Source of the DNA: Marivivens donghaensis
Lineage (GTDB): Bacteria > Pseudomonadota > Alphaproteobacteria > Rhodobacterales > Rhodobacteraceae
Assembly: GCF_011806565.1 (NCBI RefSeq)
Contig: NZ_JAATOP010000010.1
Location: forward strand, 1-64,000
Direction: 5' to 3'
Length of the DNA: 64,000 bases
Position 1 is the stretch's first letter. Each line of letters opens with the position of its first letter. This document shows positions 17,970 through 27,294 of this stretch, in pieces. The position numbers and the translations under genes are program-made. Under the pieces are notes generated by a model that was given only the letters and a program-made list of their open reading frames with translations, was not told where the DNA came from and searched no databases.

Positions 17970-20483
17970 TTAGCTGGGCAGATACTCGCGGCTCCAGCTT
18001 TCGCTGATGGCGCCGCTGGCGATCATTTCGTCGATCTGCTCGCCCGAATAGCCAAGCTCTTGCAGGATCACGCGGGTGGAGGCACCGAACTTCTCGGTCG
18101 GCTCCAGCGCATAGATCGAGCCGTGCTGCGGGCGGATCGCGAAGGGATCGAGCTGCGTGATGACATGGCCGCTCGGGTGGTCCTCGTAGACCGAGAACGA
18201 ATAGCTCCCGTTGTCAGTGCCCGGAGTGCCGTCGGCAGGGCGGCTGTTATAGGTGCGCAGCGCTTCGATATTCTCGCAGACGGTGGCCCCGATGTCGGCG
18301 GCAACCAGACGCTCCGCCCAATCCTCTGCACGGGCCTGCATGAAGGCACTAGCAAGGAACGCGGCACGCTCGTCCTCGGGCACGTCGATGATGCCTTCCA
18401 GCCCTTCGACAGTGTTCAGCTTGGGCAGATCAGCCTCGTACGCCGACAGCAGGATGAAACGATCCGAGGCAGTGTAGTAGAACCGCTCCAGCGGACCAGT
18501 GCCGTTCGCTTCGCGGCCAGAGGGTTCATCGAACAGACCCCGCCGTTCGTAGTCGTAGCAGAACGGAATTTGCGCGAGGCCCGCCAGCGCGGACAGCGAG
18601 GTTTGCGGGCGACCAATCCTGCCGAACTTGAGCTTCTGATAGAGCGCGGCCGCAATCCCCAGCGACGCCCCGAAGCCGCACATGACGTCGATCGTGCCGA
18701 CGTGCGCGTGCTCTTCGGGCGTGTGCATACTGCCGCCGAAACGCAGCATGATGCCCGTGGTCGCCTGCACGAGGTCGTCATACCCGAGGTAATCGGTGCG
18801 CGGCCCACGGCGGACACCGCTGAAACAGTCGAGCTGACAGAAGATCACCTCGGGGTTCAGCTTACGCAGCGCTTCGACGTCGAGGCCCTTCGCCTTCACC
18901 TGACGGTCGGGCGCGTTCCAGACGACAACGTCGACCTCGGCCACCAGCTTCTCGAAAATCTCGCGGCCCTCGGGGGTCGAGATATCCGCAAGGATCGAGC
19001 GTTTCCCGCGCCCATGCGAGAGGCTGAAAATCACGGTGTTCCAGCAATCGTAGTTCGGAACGGCGGGGTCGATCTTGATCACCTCCGCCCCGAAACGGGA
19101 CAGGTAGGACACCGAATGCGGACCCGCGATGACGTTGCACATATCGAGGATACGTACGCCATCCAGCCAGCCCGCCGTTTCCTGATTGCGCTTCGGACGC
19201 GGCAGTTTCGTCGGCAGCTTGCGCAGTTGCTTCAGCGCGGCCTCCACCGTGTCCCAACGGCGCGGGGCGGGGGAGAGCATCTCTTCGCCGCTTTCGGTCA
19301 GCCAGACCATCGGACCGGGTTGGGTCATGGGGCCGAACTCCGGATCATCGACCTCGACCATCAGGCCCGAGGTCTCAGCATGGTCGTCGTTGATCCATTC
19401 CTGAAGCCAGCGCTGCGGCGCACCGGGGAATTTCCCGCGACCGAAGATCTTCTCCCATTCCTTCGCGGTGCGGGTGATGAAAACCTCTTTCATCCGCGCA
19501 GCGATCTTGTCGGCCCAGTGTTTCGGCAGCGGGTAGACGCCGAGCGACACTTCGGATTTCCATTCGGCAACGGGCAGATAGGTGTCCTCTTCCTCCGTCA
19601 GGCCTTCGGCCACGAGGTCGTCGTAGATGCCCAGCACCTTGAGGCAGCGTTTGGCGTGCTGCTTGTGGCTGGGGCAGACAACGTAGAACATCCGCCCGTC
19701 CTTGCATTCGTAGGAGCGATAGAACGGGTCGAGGAATTCCTGCAATTCCTCGTAGGTTACGTTCATCGGCAGACCCTCGGTGCGGCGGCGTTCGATCTCC
19801 ATCTCGCGCTGGGTCTTGTAGCGTTCGGGGTAGTCCTGAATGTGGATAGAGTTGTACGACAGCCCCTCCATCACGGCGGCGGCCAACGGCACTTCAATCG
19901 CATCGCCGTAGCCCGTGCGTTCCCGCGATTGCAGCGCGAGCACAACCGCCGAGGCGGCCAGCATGGTCCCGTAAGCGGACGACAGCGGCAGCGGAGAGAA
20001 CGACGGATTAACGCCCATAAGCACGCGGTTGAGGCCCATATCGGTAAACACGCCCGAGCTTGCCGCAATGATGCTTTCGAACGCCCGCCAGTCACGGCGG
20101 AGCGTGTCGTTCGACGCAAATCCGGGGATCGAGAGGGCGATGAGTTCGGGGCGTTCCTCGCGCAGCGCGGCAAAGTCGATGCCGAGGCGCTTCATCACAC
20201 CGGGGCGGAAGCTTTCGACCACGATGTCGACTTCGGCGATCAGCTCCAACGCTTGCTCCAGCCCCTCGGGTGTCTTGAGGTCGATGGTCACGATGGTTTT
20301 GTTGCGGTTCAGCGTGGCATTCGCGGGGCTCTGCCACATCGGACCGTTGGGCGGGTCGACATGGATCACGGTCGCGCCAAGGTCGGCGAGGATCATCGCA
20401 ACGGCGGGGCCCGCGATATACTGGCCGAAGTCGAGCACTTTGACGCCCTTGAGCGGCAGGAGCGAAGGCTGGGGATTGGTCAT
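17970..20483 (-). CDS. Tandem-domain CaiB/BaiF CoA-transferase, candidate DMSP-cleaving DddD
   Basis: The 837-residue protein holds two class III CoA-transferase domains (about 1-420 and 437-837; second-domain start WLDGVRILDMCNVIAGP). The catalytic Asp of the family is kept in domain 2 (YLGYDDLVQATTG, Asp569) but replaced by Glu in domain 1 (WRAFESIIAASSG, Glu135). Fused proteins of this length with one working active site are characteristic of DddD, which makes dimethyl sulfide and 3-hydroxypropionyl-CoA from DMSP and acetyl-CoA. The GMC dehydrogenase 36 bases upstream resembles DddA in type, and a LysR gene is divergent. The symbol is withheld because other fused CaiB proteins exist. Confidence 0.6.
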   Translation of the reverse strand: MTNPQPSLLPLKGVKVLDFGQYIAGPAVAMILADLGATVIHVDPPNGPMWQSPANATLNRNKTIVTIDLKTPEGLEQALELIAEVDIVVESFRPGVMKRLGIDFAALREERPELIALSIPGFASNDTLRRDWRAFESIIAASSGVFTDMGLNRVLMGVNPSFSPLPLSSAYGTMLAASAVVLALQSRERTGYGDAIEVPLAAAVMEGLSYNSIHIQDYPERYKTQREMEIERRRTEGLPMNVTYEELQEFLDPFYRSYECKDGRMFYVVCPSHKQHAKRCLKVLGIYDDLVAEGLTEEEDTYLPVAEWKSEVSLGVYPLPKHWADKIAARMKEVFITRTAKEWEKIFGRGKFPGAPQRWLQEWINDDHAETSGLMVEVDDPEFGPMTQPGPMVWLTESGEEMLSPAPRRWDTVEAALKQLRKLPTKLPRPKRNQETAGWLDGVRILDMCNVIAGPHSVSYLSRFGAEVIKIDPAVPNYDCWNTVIFSLSHGRGKRSILADISTPEGREIFEKLVAEVDVVVWNAPDRQVKAKGLDVEALRKLNPEVIFCQLDCFSGVRRGPRTDYLGYDDLVQATTGIMLRFGGSMHTPEEHAHVGTIDVMCGFGASLGIAAALYQKLKFGRIGRPQTSLSALAGLAQIPFCYDYERRGLFDEPSGREANGTGPLERFYYTASDRFILLSAYEADLPKLNTVEGLEGIIDVPEDERAAFLASAFMQARAEDWAERLVAADIGATVCENIEALRTYNSRPADGTPGTDNGSYSFSVYEDHPSGHVITQLDPFAIRPQHGSIYALEPTEKFGASTRVILQELGYSGEQIDEMIASGAISESWSREYLPS

Positions 20484-20519
20484 GTCTTAATCCATCAAAA
20501 ACATGGTGTGAGTTGTGGC

Positions 20520-22181
20520 TCAGACGCCCGCTTGGATCCAGCGTGCGGCTTTCTCGGCGATCATCAGGGTCGGCGCATTGGTGTTGCCGCTCGTGATTTC
20601 GGGCATGACGCTGGCGTCGACGACGCGCAGACCTTCGATGCCGCGCACGCGCAGGTGCGAGTCAACGACTGCGGTAGGATCATCGTCGCGGCCCATTTTC
20701 ACGGTCCCTGCGGGGTGGAAAATCGTGCTGGCGATATCGCCCGCGAGGGTCGCAAGCTCTTTGTCCGACTGGAACTGCACGCCCGGTTTGAATTCGACCG
20801 GTTTGTATTTCTGCATAGCGGGCTTCGCCATGATCTCCCGCACTTGGCGGAGGCTCTGGGCTGCGATCAGGCGGTCTTCTTCGGTCGACAGATAGTTCGG
20901 CTGGATCACCGGCGCATCCTCGGCCTTGTTCGAGGTGATGCGCACATGCCCGCGCGATGTCGGGTTGAGGTTACACACGCTCGCCGTCATGGCAGGGAAC
21001 GGATGCAGATCGTCGCCGAATGCCTCAAGGCTTAGCGGCTGCACGTGGTATTCGAGGTTCGCGTGCGGGCGATCGGGGCTGGAGCGGGTGAATGCGCCAA
21101 GCTGGCTGGGCGACATGCTCATCGGGCCGGAGCGTTTCAGCGCATATTCAAGCCCGATCTTCGCCTTGCCGAACATCGAATTGGCCAGCGTGTTCATCGT
21201 CTTGGCATTCTCGACCTTATAGACCGCGCGGATTTGCAGGTGGTCCTGAAGGTTCTCGCCCACGCTCGGCATGTCCTGCACAACGTGGATGCCGTGGGAT
21301 TTCAGCAGAGACGCCGACCCGATGCCCGACAGTTGCAGGATTTGCGGTGAGCCGATGGCTCCAGCGGAGAGGATCACCTCGCCCTTCGCTCGGACGGTGA
21401 CTGGCTTGCCGCCACGACGGACCGAGGCACCGACGCAGCGTTTCGCACCGCTGCCCGTGGTCGTGAAAATCAGCCGTTCGACGTGGCTTTCGGTCCAGAC
21501 AGTGAGGTTCTTGCGGTCCTTGATCGGACGCAGGAAAGCCTTGGCCCCGTTCCAGCGCCAGCCGGATTTCTGCGTGACCTCGAAATAGCCGACGCCCGCG
21601 TTGTCGCCACTGTTGAAGTCGTCGGTGCTCTCGATACCCGCTTCGTTCGCGGCCTTGGCAAAGGATTCCAGAATGTCCCAACGGAGGCGCTGCTTTTCGA
21701 TCCGCAACTCGCCGCCGCCGCCATGAAGGTCCGAAAAACGGCTGTTGCTGCCCGTTGCAGGGTCCGCGCCGCCATCGAGTTTGTAATGGTGTTCGTGCGC
21801 TTTGAAGTCGGGCAGCGACTTCTCCCACGACCAGTTGTCGTCGCCGGTCAGTTTGGCCCAGTTGTCATAGTCACGCGCCTGACCGCGCATGTAGATCATG
21901 CCGTTGATCGACGAACACCCGCCGAGCGTCTTGCCGCGCGGATAGCGCAGCGTGCGGCCGTTCAGACCCGGCGTCGCCTCGGTGTTGTACATCCAGTCGG
22001 TGCGCGGATTGCCGATGCAGTAGAGGTACCCGACGGGCACGTGGATCCAGATGTAGTTGTCGCGCTTGCCCGCTTCGAGGAGCAGCACATTCTTGGTCGG
22101 ATCGGCGCTGAGGCGGTTGGCCAGAAGGCACCCTGCGGTGCCCGCGCCGACAACAATATAGTCGAATTGATCGGTAGACAT
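20520..22181 (-). CDS. GMC-family FAD alcohol dehydrogenase (choline dehydrogenase-like), DddA candidate
   Basis: The 553-residue protein opens with the FAD-binding YIVVGAGTAGCLLANRLS, then LRYPRGKTLGGCSSINGM (GMC signature 1) and GAIGSPQILQLSGIG (signature 2). The C-terminal active-site region has IFHPAGTVKMG and NTNAPTLMIAEKAA. The start at 22181 has GGAG upstream; an in-frame extension to 22253 has no family match. It is first in an operon with the CoA-transferase. In Halomonas a GMC enzyme (DddA) oxidises 3-hydroxypropionate released by DddD, which would fit, but choline or other alcohols remain possible. Confidence 0.85.
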   Translation of the reverse strand: MSTDQFDYIVVGAGTAGCLLANRLSADPTKNVLLLEAGKRDNYIWIHVPVGYLYCIGNPRTDWMYNTEATPGLNGRTLRYPRGKTLGGCSSINGMIYMRGQARDYDNWAKLTGDDNWSWEKSLPDFKAHEHHYKLDGGADPATGSNSRFSDLHGGGGELRIEKQRLRWDILESFAKAANEAGIESTDDFNSGDNAGVGYFEVTQKSGWRWNGAKAFLRPIKDRKNLTVWTESHVERLIFTTTGSGAKRCVGASVRRGGKPVTVRAKGEVILSAGAIGSPQILQLSGIGSASLLKSHGIHVVQDMPSVGENLQDHLQIRAVYKVENAKTMNTLANSMFGKAKIGLEYALKRSGPMSMSPSQLGAFTRSSPDRPHANLEYHVQPLSLEAFGDDLHPFPAMTASVCNLNPTSRGHVRITSNKAEDAPVIQPNYLSTEEDRLIAAQSLRQVREIMAKPAMQKYKPVEFKPGVQFQSDKELATLAGDIASTIFHPAGTVKMGRDDDPTAVVDSHLRVRGIEGLRVVDASVMPEITSGNTNAPTLMIAEKAARWIQAGV

Positions 22182-22362
22182 CGGCGGCTCCTTCTCAGCG
22201 GCGGGAGGACAGGAAGCGCGTCGCGGCGCGCGGGTTGCGCTTATATTGCCCAAGGTTCGAATGTGTCATTGCGGTCCTCCCAGTCCTCTTGGACATGAAT
22301 AACTGCTGGCGCGAGCGGATTTCCAATGACTAATGATACAGAACATTATAAGTTGGATTTAT

Positions 22363-23286
22363 ATGGAGCAACTCACTGACCTTCGGACCCTGCGGTCTTT
22401 CGTGACGGTTGCGCGCGAGGGGAATGTCTCTCGCGCGGCAGATGTGCTGGGCCTGACGCAGCCCGCGATCAGCTTGCAGATGAAGCGCCTTGCAGAACGG
22501 ACCGAACTGACGCTGTTCGTGCGCACGGCCAAGGGCGTCGATCTGACGCCAGACGGCGCCGCGCTGCTGGTGAAGGCAGAGCAGGTGCTCGGCGCGCTGG
22601 AGGACTTTCGCCAGACCGCCCGCCGGATGAAGGGGACTGTGCGCGGGACGCTGAAGCTCGGCACCGTGATCGACCCCGACTTCATCCGCCTCGGCCAGTT
22701 CCTGCACGAGATGATCGCCGTTGCGCCCGACCTGCGCACGCAGCTGACCCACGGGATGAGCGGCGATGTTCCCGTGCGTCTGCTGCGCGGAGAGATCGAC
22801 GCGGGTTATTTCCTTGGCGATCCTGCCGATGGCGGCTGGTGGTCAGGGCAGGAGCCCGATCCCTCTGCCTTCCACCACACCGTCCTGACCAAGTTCAAAT
22901 ACCGCGTCGTTGCGCCCGCAGGATGGCGCAACCGCACGAGCGGCCTTGATTGGAGCGGGCTTGCCTCGCTGCCATGGATCGCCACGCCGCCTGCATCGGT
23001 CCACCGCCGCCTGCTCGACGCGCAATTCGACGCGCTGGGGGTCAGGCAGAACGAGGTTGCGGTGGTCGATCAGGAATCTTCGATGCTCGCGATGGTCCGT
23101 TCGGGCGTCGGCCTGTGCCTCTGCCGCGAGTCCCTCGCGCTTTACGAAGAACAGGCCCACGGCATCGTCATCGTGGACGGGGCAGAGGTCGAAACGACGC
23201 TGGGGTTCATGTCGCTCGCCAATCGGCAGGCGGAGCCGAGCATCGGTCTGGCGTTCGACCTTGTCGGCAAAATCTGGAACCTGTGA
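22363..23286 (+). CDS. LysR-family regulator divergent from the GMC/CoA-transferase operon
   Basis: The 307-residue protein has a LysR helix-turn-helix (GNVSRAADVLGLTQPAISLQMKRLAE) and a two-lobed effector domain (LKLGTVIDPDFIRLGQFLHE; QESSMLAMVRSGVGLCLCRE). The start at 22363 matches the family N-terminus; an ATG at 22333 would add ten residues and neither has a strong ribosome site. About 180 bases separate it from the divergent operon, the classical arrangement for a LysR activator. DMSP clusters often carry such a regulator (DddR type), which fits the reading of its neighbours. Confidence 0.88.
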   Translation: MEQLTDLRTLRSFVTVAREGNVSRAADVLGLTQPAISLQMKRLAERTELTLFVRTAKGVDLTPDGAALLVKAEQVLGALEDFRQTARRMKGTVRGTLKLGTVIDPDFIRLGQFLHEMIAVAPDLRTQLTHGMSGDVPVRLLRGEIDAGYFLGDPADGGWWSGQEPDPSAFHHTVLTKFKYRVVAPAGWRNRTSGLDWSGLASLPWIATPPASVHRRLLDAQFDALGVRQNEVAVVDQESSMLAMVRSGVGLCLCRESLALYEEQAHGIVIVDGAEVETTLGFMSLANRQAEPSIGLAFDLVGKIWNL

Positions 23287-23346
23287 CGGCTTTCCTTTCG
23301 GCGCGGCGTCCCCCTATGGTGGGCCATTCGACTTAAGGAATTCACC

Positions 23347-23971
23347 ATGGTGTTTGAGACCAACCTGCCGCTCATTCACTCGCGGCCTTTGTCGTTGCCG
23401 CCAGTCCCGGCCCTGCGACGCTCACGATTGCCGGAACGTCAATGAACGCAGGCCGCAAAGCGGGCCTCTGCCTGTCGCCTCGGGCATCTTCGTCGGCTCG
23501 CTCATGTGGTCGGTTGCGGCGGCGCTAGGCCTCAGCACGATCATGCTCGCCCATGCGTGGATATTCGAAGCCATCCGCTACGGCGGCGCGGCCTATTTGA
23601 TGTACCTCGCGTACAAGTCCGCGCGCTCGGCCTTGTCGGCCAAGGACGCGAAGATGACGTCGATGACGGGCAGCACGCGGGCGTTGTTCTCCAAAGGGCT
23701 GATGCTTCACCTGACGAACCCAAAGGCCGTGCTGTTCTTCGGCTCGCTCTATTCGCTCGGCGTGCCTGCGGATTCCTCGGCGTCCAGCCTCATTACGGTC
23801 ATCGTGGCGGTCGGCGCGCAGAGCTTCCTGATCTTCCACGGCTACGCGCTGCTCTTTTCCAGCAAGGCCATGGCGCGGCTTTACCAGCGCCTGCGCCGCG
23901 CGTTCGAGAGCGTGTTTGCCGTCTGGTTCGCAGCCGCAAGCGTGAAGGTTTTCACCGCGAAGTTGCAATAA
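23347..23971 (+). pseudogene. LysE-family exporter with two single-base frameshifts
   Basis: Translation gives a LysE/RhtB transporter only if the frame changes twice. MVFETNLPLI (from 23347) continues as LAAFVVAASPGPATLTIAGT from 23379, then as VASGIFVGSLMWSVAAALGL from 23474 to the stop at 23971. Each shift equals one missing base (near 23377 and 23472). The reconstructed protein of about 208 residues has the family motif SPGPATLTIA and all six helices, so only the reading frame is broken. Either the gene is recently inactivated or the sequence carries indel errors. It lies 60 bases after the LysR gene in the same direction. Confidence 0.85.
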
Positions 23972-24101
23972 GGACTTCGCAAAGTAGGCAGTTATTAGCA
24001 TTCGATATCAAAGTTATCGCGACTGGGCGGATTATCTCATCAATCGGAGCGGTTAGAGTGTCCTGACATTTGGCCGAAATTAAACGGGAGCGATATCCTC
24101 C

Positions 24102-25283
24102 GTGACTGCACACCGCGAACCGGCGTCGATCCGGACATTGGCGACGCTTGCGATCCTTCTGGGCTTCGCTTCGATCTCGACCGACCTGTTCCTGCCAGCG
24201 CTTCCGTCGATGGCGGCGGACCTGAAGGCGCCGCAGGGGCAGCTTGAACTTGTGGTGTCGACCTACCTGTTCGGGTTTGGCTTCGGGCAGCTCCTCTGGG
24301 GGCCGGTCAGCGACCGCTTCGGGCGGCGTGGGCCGATCCTGATCGGGGTCTTGGTGTTCGTCCTCGGCTCCGCCGGATGTGCGCTGGCGACCGAGGCGTG
24401 GCATGTGATCCTCTGGCGCATTGTTCAGGCATTGGGGGCGAGCGCGGGAGTGGCCTTGGCCCGCGCGATGGTCCGCGACCTCTACGAGCGGGACCGCGCG
24501 GCCAAGGTGATGTCGGGCCTGATGATGGTGATGGCCATCGCGCCGCTCGTCGGGCCAACGGTCGGGGCGCAGATCCTCGCGTTCGCGTCGTGGCAGGCGA
24601 TCTTCTGGACGCTGGTCGCGCTGGGCATCGGCGTGGTCATGGCGGTGGCCGTCCTTCCTGAAAGCCTACCCGCCGAACAGCGGTCCGAGGGCGCGATCTG
24701 GCGGGCGTTCCTCGACTACGGACAGCACTTCCGAAACCGCGCGCTGCTTTTGCCCGCTGCGGCTTTGGGCTTCTACTACATGGGTGCATTCGGCGGCATC
24801 GCGGGCGCGCCGTTTGCGTTCATCGAGTACTACGGACTGTCACCGCAAGCCTATGCGCTGGTGTTTGCGTCGGGTGTCTTCGGGCTTTTGCTCACCAACG
24901 CTATCAACGTGCGACTGGTGGTGCATCTGGGCAGCCAGCGGATGTTGCTGATCGGAGCCATCGGCGCGGCGCTATCAGGCGCCTTGTTTTTCGTCGTGAC
25001 GCTAACGGGGTGGCAAGGCGCGATCGGCCTGATCGCGGCGAGCTTCCTGTTCATGGCGATGAACGGGCTGATCACTGCGAACGCCGTTGCAGGCGCTTTG
25101 GCGGGCGTGCGGCAAGGCGCGGGCAGTGCTTCTGCGGTCGTCGGAGCAATCCAGTACGGCAGCGGCATGGTCGGCGCGGCGTTGGTCAGCGGCATGGCCA
25201 ACGGAACGCCTGTGCCGATGGGCGTGGTCACTGTGCTGTCCGGCATCGGCTGCCTGATCTGCGCGTGGCTGGCGCGCAAATGA
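24102..25283 (+). CDS. Bcr/CflA-family MFS drug-resistance transporter
   Basis: The 393-residue protein has 12 predicted helices and Bcr/CflA hallmarks: STDLFLPALPSMAADL in helix 1, WGPVSDRFGRRGPIL between helices 2 and 3, and ARAMVRDLYERDRAAKVMS at helix 4-5. It would export bicyclomycin-, chloramphenicol- or sulfonamide-like compounds by proton antiport. The start is GTG at 24102, with GGGAG about 12 bases upstream; no better ATG is available. It stands alone and ends at a bidirectional terminator. Confidence 0.88.
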   Translation: MTAHREPASIRTLATLAILLGFASISTDLFLPALPSMAADLKAPQGQLELVVSTYLFGFGFGQLLWGPVSDRFGRRGPILIGVLVFVLGSAGCALATEAWHVILWRIVQALGASAGVALARAMVRDLYERDRAAKVMSGLMMVMAIAPLVGPTVGAQILAFASWQAIFWTLVALGIGVVMAVAVLPESLPAEQRSEGAIWRAFLDYGQHFRNRALLLPAAALGFYYMGAFGGIAGAPFAFIEYYGLSPQAYALVFASGVFGLLLTNAINVRLVVHLGSQRMLLIGAIGAALSGALFFVVTLTGWQGAIGLIAASFLFMAMNGLITANAVAGALAGVRQGAGSASAVVGAIQYGSGMVGAALVSGMANGTPVPMGVVTVLSGIGCLICAWLARK

Positions 25284-25287
25284 CGAA

Positions 25288-25308
25288 CGGGCCGCAAAAC
25301 GCGGCCCG
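25288..25308. terminator. Bidirectional hairpin between convergent genes
   Basis: CGGGCCGC and GCGGCCCG form a perfect 8-bp stem with an AAAAC loop, 5 bases after the MFS stop and 14 bases before the stop of the leftward cupin gene. It lacks a clear T-run. Confidence 0.6.
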
Positions 25309-25321
25309 CAAAGGCAGGTCA

Positions 25322-25717
25322 TTAGCCCGCGTAGTCCTCGTCCGAGACCTTCTCCATCCACGTCACAGCCGTGCCGTCGATAGCCTCCTGAACAGCGATG
25401 TGGCTCATCGCGGTGTCCTCGGCAGCGCCGTGCCAGTGCTTTTCACCGGCGGGGAACCAGACAACGTCACCTTGGCTGATCTCTTCCACGGGGCCGCCCT
25501 CGCGCTGCACACGGCCGCGGCCGAAGGTGACGATCAGGGTCTGACCAGCGGGGTGGGTGTGCCACGCGGTGCGCGCGCCGGGCTCAAATGTGACATGGCT
25601 ACCTGCCACGCGGCCAGGATCTTCTGCCTGAAACATCGGGTCGATGCGGACGGTGCCGGTGAACCAGTCGGCGGGGCCTTGAACGGAAGCGGTGCTTCCC
25701 GAGCGGGTGATTTTCAT
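25322..25717 (-). CDS. Cupin protein resembling (R)-hydroxynitrile-lyase cupins
   Basis: The 131-residue single-domain cupin shows the metal ligands as WHTHPAGQ and, in motif 2, GEKHWHGA. Its whole length closely follows the manganese-dependent Granulicella tundricola hydroxynitrile-lyase type ([44 protein letters not shown]). Most bacterial relatives have no known physiological substrate, so only the fold and metal site are firm. It follows the aldo-keto reductase gene by 18 bases, so the two are co-transcribed. AAGGA precedes the start. Confidence 0.82.
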   Translation of the reverse strand: MKITRSGSTASVQGPADWFTGTVRIDPMFQAEDPGRVAGSHVTFEPGARTAWHTHPAGQTLIVTFGRGRVQREGGPVEEISQGDVVWFPAGEKHWHGAAEDTAMSHIAVQEAIDGTAVTWMEKVSDEDYAG

Positions 25718-25735
25718 CGCTGAATCCTTTGTCAG

Positions 25736-26593
25736 TTACTTGCCAGAGTAGACGGGGAACATCGACGCGTCGCCATAATCCTTGGCGGTGATCGATTTCA
25801 GGGTGTCCATGTCCTCGGCGGAGATATCGAAACCGAGGTCTGCGTTCGATTTCATATGCGCAGGCGTTGCAGTTTTCGGCAGGGCGAGCATTCCCAGTTG
25901 CAGGATGTAGCGGATGCACAGCTGCGGGACCGAGACCTCGTATTTGTCAGCAATCGCCTTGATATCCTCGTTTTCGAGGATCTTGCCATGGCCGATGGGC
26001 GAGTAGGCTTCGACCAGCATGTCCTTGCTCGTCGCATAGTCGATCAGCTCGAACGGCGTGTTGCCGACGTGTGCGAGCAGTTGCAGGATCATCGGCTTGA
26101 CCGAGGCGTTTTCGATCAGATTGTCGAGGTCGGGCTTCTGGAAGTTCGACACACCGATGGCGCGCAGTTTGCCTGCGGCGACGGCTTCTTCCATCGCCTT
26201 CCAAGCGGCGAGGTTACCTTCGAAATAGCGGTCATCGGTGCCCCATTCTGCCCACGGCTGCGGGCTGTGGATGATGAAGAGGTCGATATAATCAAGGCCC
26301 ATCGTCTCGAGCGACTGGTCAATGGCAGCCTTCGCGCCTTCGTTATCCTTGACCTCGGCGGCCAGTTTGGACTGCACGAACAGCTCCTCGCGGGGAACGC
26401 CGCAGGTGCGGATCGCTTCGCCCACGCCGCGCTCGTTGCCGTAGGCTTGGGCAGTGTCGATGTGGCGATAGCCGATTTCGATGGCGGTGCGGACGGCATC
26501 GGCGACCACGTCGTCCTCGATCATCCACGTCCCCAGCGCGAGTTTGGGAATGGTGACGCCGTTCGGCAGTTTTGCGGTTTCTGCAATGTTCAT
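25736..26593 (-). CDS. Aldo-keto reductase (DkgA-like)
   Basis: The 285-residue TIM-barrel reductase has the catalytic tetrad region: Asp and Tyr in YRHIDTAQAYGNE, Lys in FVQSKLA and His in DLFIIHSPQP. The NADPH-binding C-terminus includes LPKTATPAHMKSN. The start at 26593 is preferred to the ATG at 26599 because AAGGAG is then 6 bases upstream. It would reduce small aldehydes or 2,5-diketogluconate-type substrates. First gene of a two-gene operon with the cupin; a role in carbonyl detoxification is plausible. Confidence 0.88.
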   Translation of the reverse strand: MNIAETAKLPNGVTIPKLALGTWMIEDDVVADAVRTAIEIGYRHIDTAQAYGNERGVGEAIRTCGVPREELFVQSKLAAEVKDNEGAKAAIDQSLETMGLDYIDLFIIHSPQPWAEWGTDDRYFEGNLAAWKAMEEAVAAGKLRAIGVSNFQKPDLDNLIENASVKPMILQLLAHVGNTPFELIDYATSKDMLVEAYSPIGHGKILENEDIKAIADKYEVSVPQLCIRYILQLGMLALPKTATPAHMKSNADLGFDISAEDMDTLKSITAKDYGDASMFPVYSGK

Positions 26594-26713
26594 TTTCATC
26601 TCCTTCGTCGCGGTAATGGTCCGCGTTCGGGAGGGAGATAGGCCCAGACACTCGTGTGGATAATCGGCGGAATGTGACTAGGACTTATGACTGTGGTTCA
26701 TGAAACTATCAAA

Positions 26714-26739
26714 GGCGGCTTGGATCGCCCCAAGCCGCC
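26714..26739 (-). terminator. Terminator at the end of the cox operon
   Basis: GGCGGCTTGG and CCAAGCCGCC form a perfect 10-bp stem with a 6-base loop, 7 bases past the coxG stop. In the leftward direction it is followed by TTTGATAG. Confidence 0.8.
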
Positions 26740-26746
26740 CCTACGA

Positions 26747-27199
26747 TCAAGCCTTCTCGGTTTCTTCCACCGTCTCAGCGAACGATGCAAAGAATTGGGC
26801 CGAGAGCTTCTTGGCCGTGCCTTGGATCAGGCGGCTGCCGAGTTGCGCGAGTTTTCCGCCGATATCGACCTTCGCGGTGTAGCGCAGCAGCGTCTCCTCG
26901 CCGCGATCTTCCAAATGCACGTCCGCGCCGCCCTTGGCGAAACCTGCGGCACCGCCCGAGCCTTCTCCCGTGAGGCTGAACGCCTCGGGTGGGTTGTCGG
27001 GGGACAGCGTGACCTTGCCACTGAAACGCGCCTTCACTGGGCCGACTTTCAGAACGACTTTGGCTTCGAGGTCGGTATCGCTGTGCTTGATCAGCTCTTC
27101 GCAGCCCGGAATGCACTGGCGCAGCACTTCGGGGTCTTGCAGCGCGGCGTAGACGACATCGCGGGGGGCATTGATGACAATTTCATCGGTCAGATCCAT
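26747..27199 (-). CDS. coxG: CoxG, SRPBCC-fold CO dehydrogenase accessory protein
   Basis: The 150-residue protein belongs to the CoxG family (SRPBCC lipid/hydrophobic-pocket fold), beginning MDLTDEIVINAPRDVVYAAL with the typical CIPGCEELI. CoxG is linked to membrane attachment of CO dehydrogenase in Oligotropha, and mycobacterial CoxG was shown to carry menaquinone-like lipids for hydrogenase/CODH. The C-terminal stretch LIQGTAKKLSAQFFASFAE fits the family. It is the last gene of the cox operon, 95 bases after coxF, with AAGGA before the start. Confidence 0.92.
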   Translation of the reverse strand: MDLTDEIVINAPRDVVYAALQDPEVLRQCIPGCEELIKHSDTDLEAKVVLKVGPVKARFSGKVTLSPDNPPEAFSLTGEGSGGAAGFAKGGADVHLEDRGEETLLRYTAKVDIGGKLAQLGSRLIQGTAKKLSAQFFASFAETVEETEKA

Positions 27200-27294
27200 T
27201 TCGGAGTCCTTTTAGCAGCATGGAAATTTAACGGTGGCGAGGATGGTCGCCTGTTCGTCCTTCAGGGGCGGGAACAGGCGCCGGAAAGCGCGGG

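Noticed and set aside
17823-21035. A 1070-residue open frame on the plus strand
   Set aside because: It runs antisense across the CoA-transferase and GMC genes, shows no domain and arises from the GC-rich codon pattern of those genes.
25322-25717. Cupin as a DMSP lyase (DddW/DddL/DddQ type) near the DddD candidate
   Set aside because: Its full length fits the hydroxynitrile-lyase-like cupins better, and it is co-transcribed with an aldo-keto reductase, not with ddd genes.
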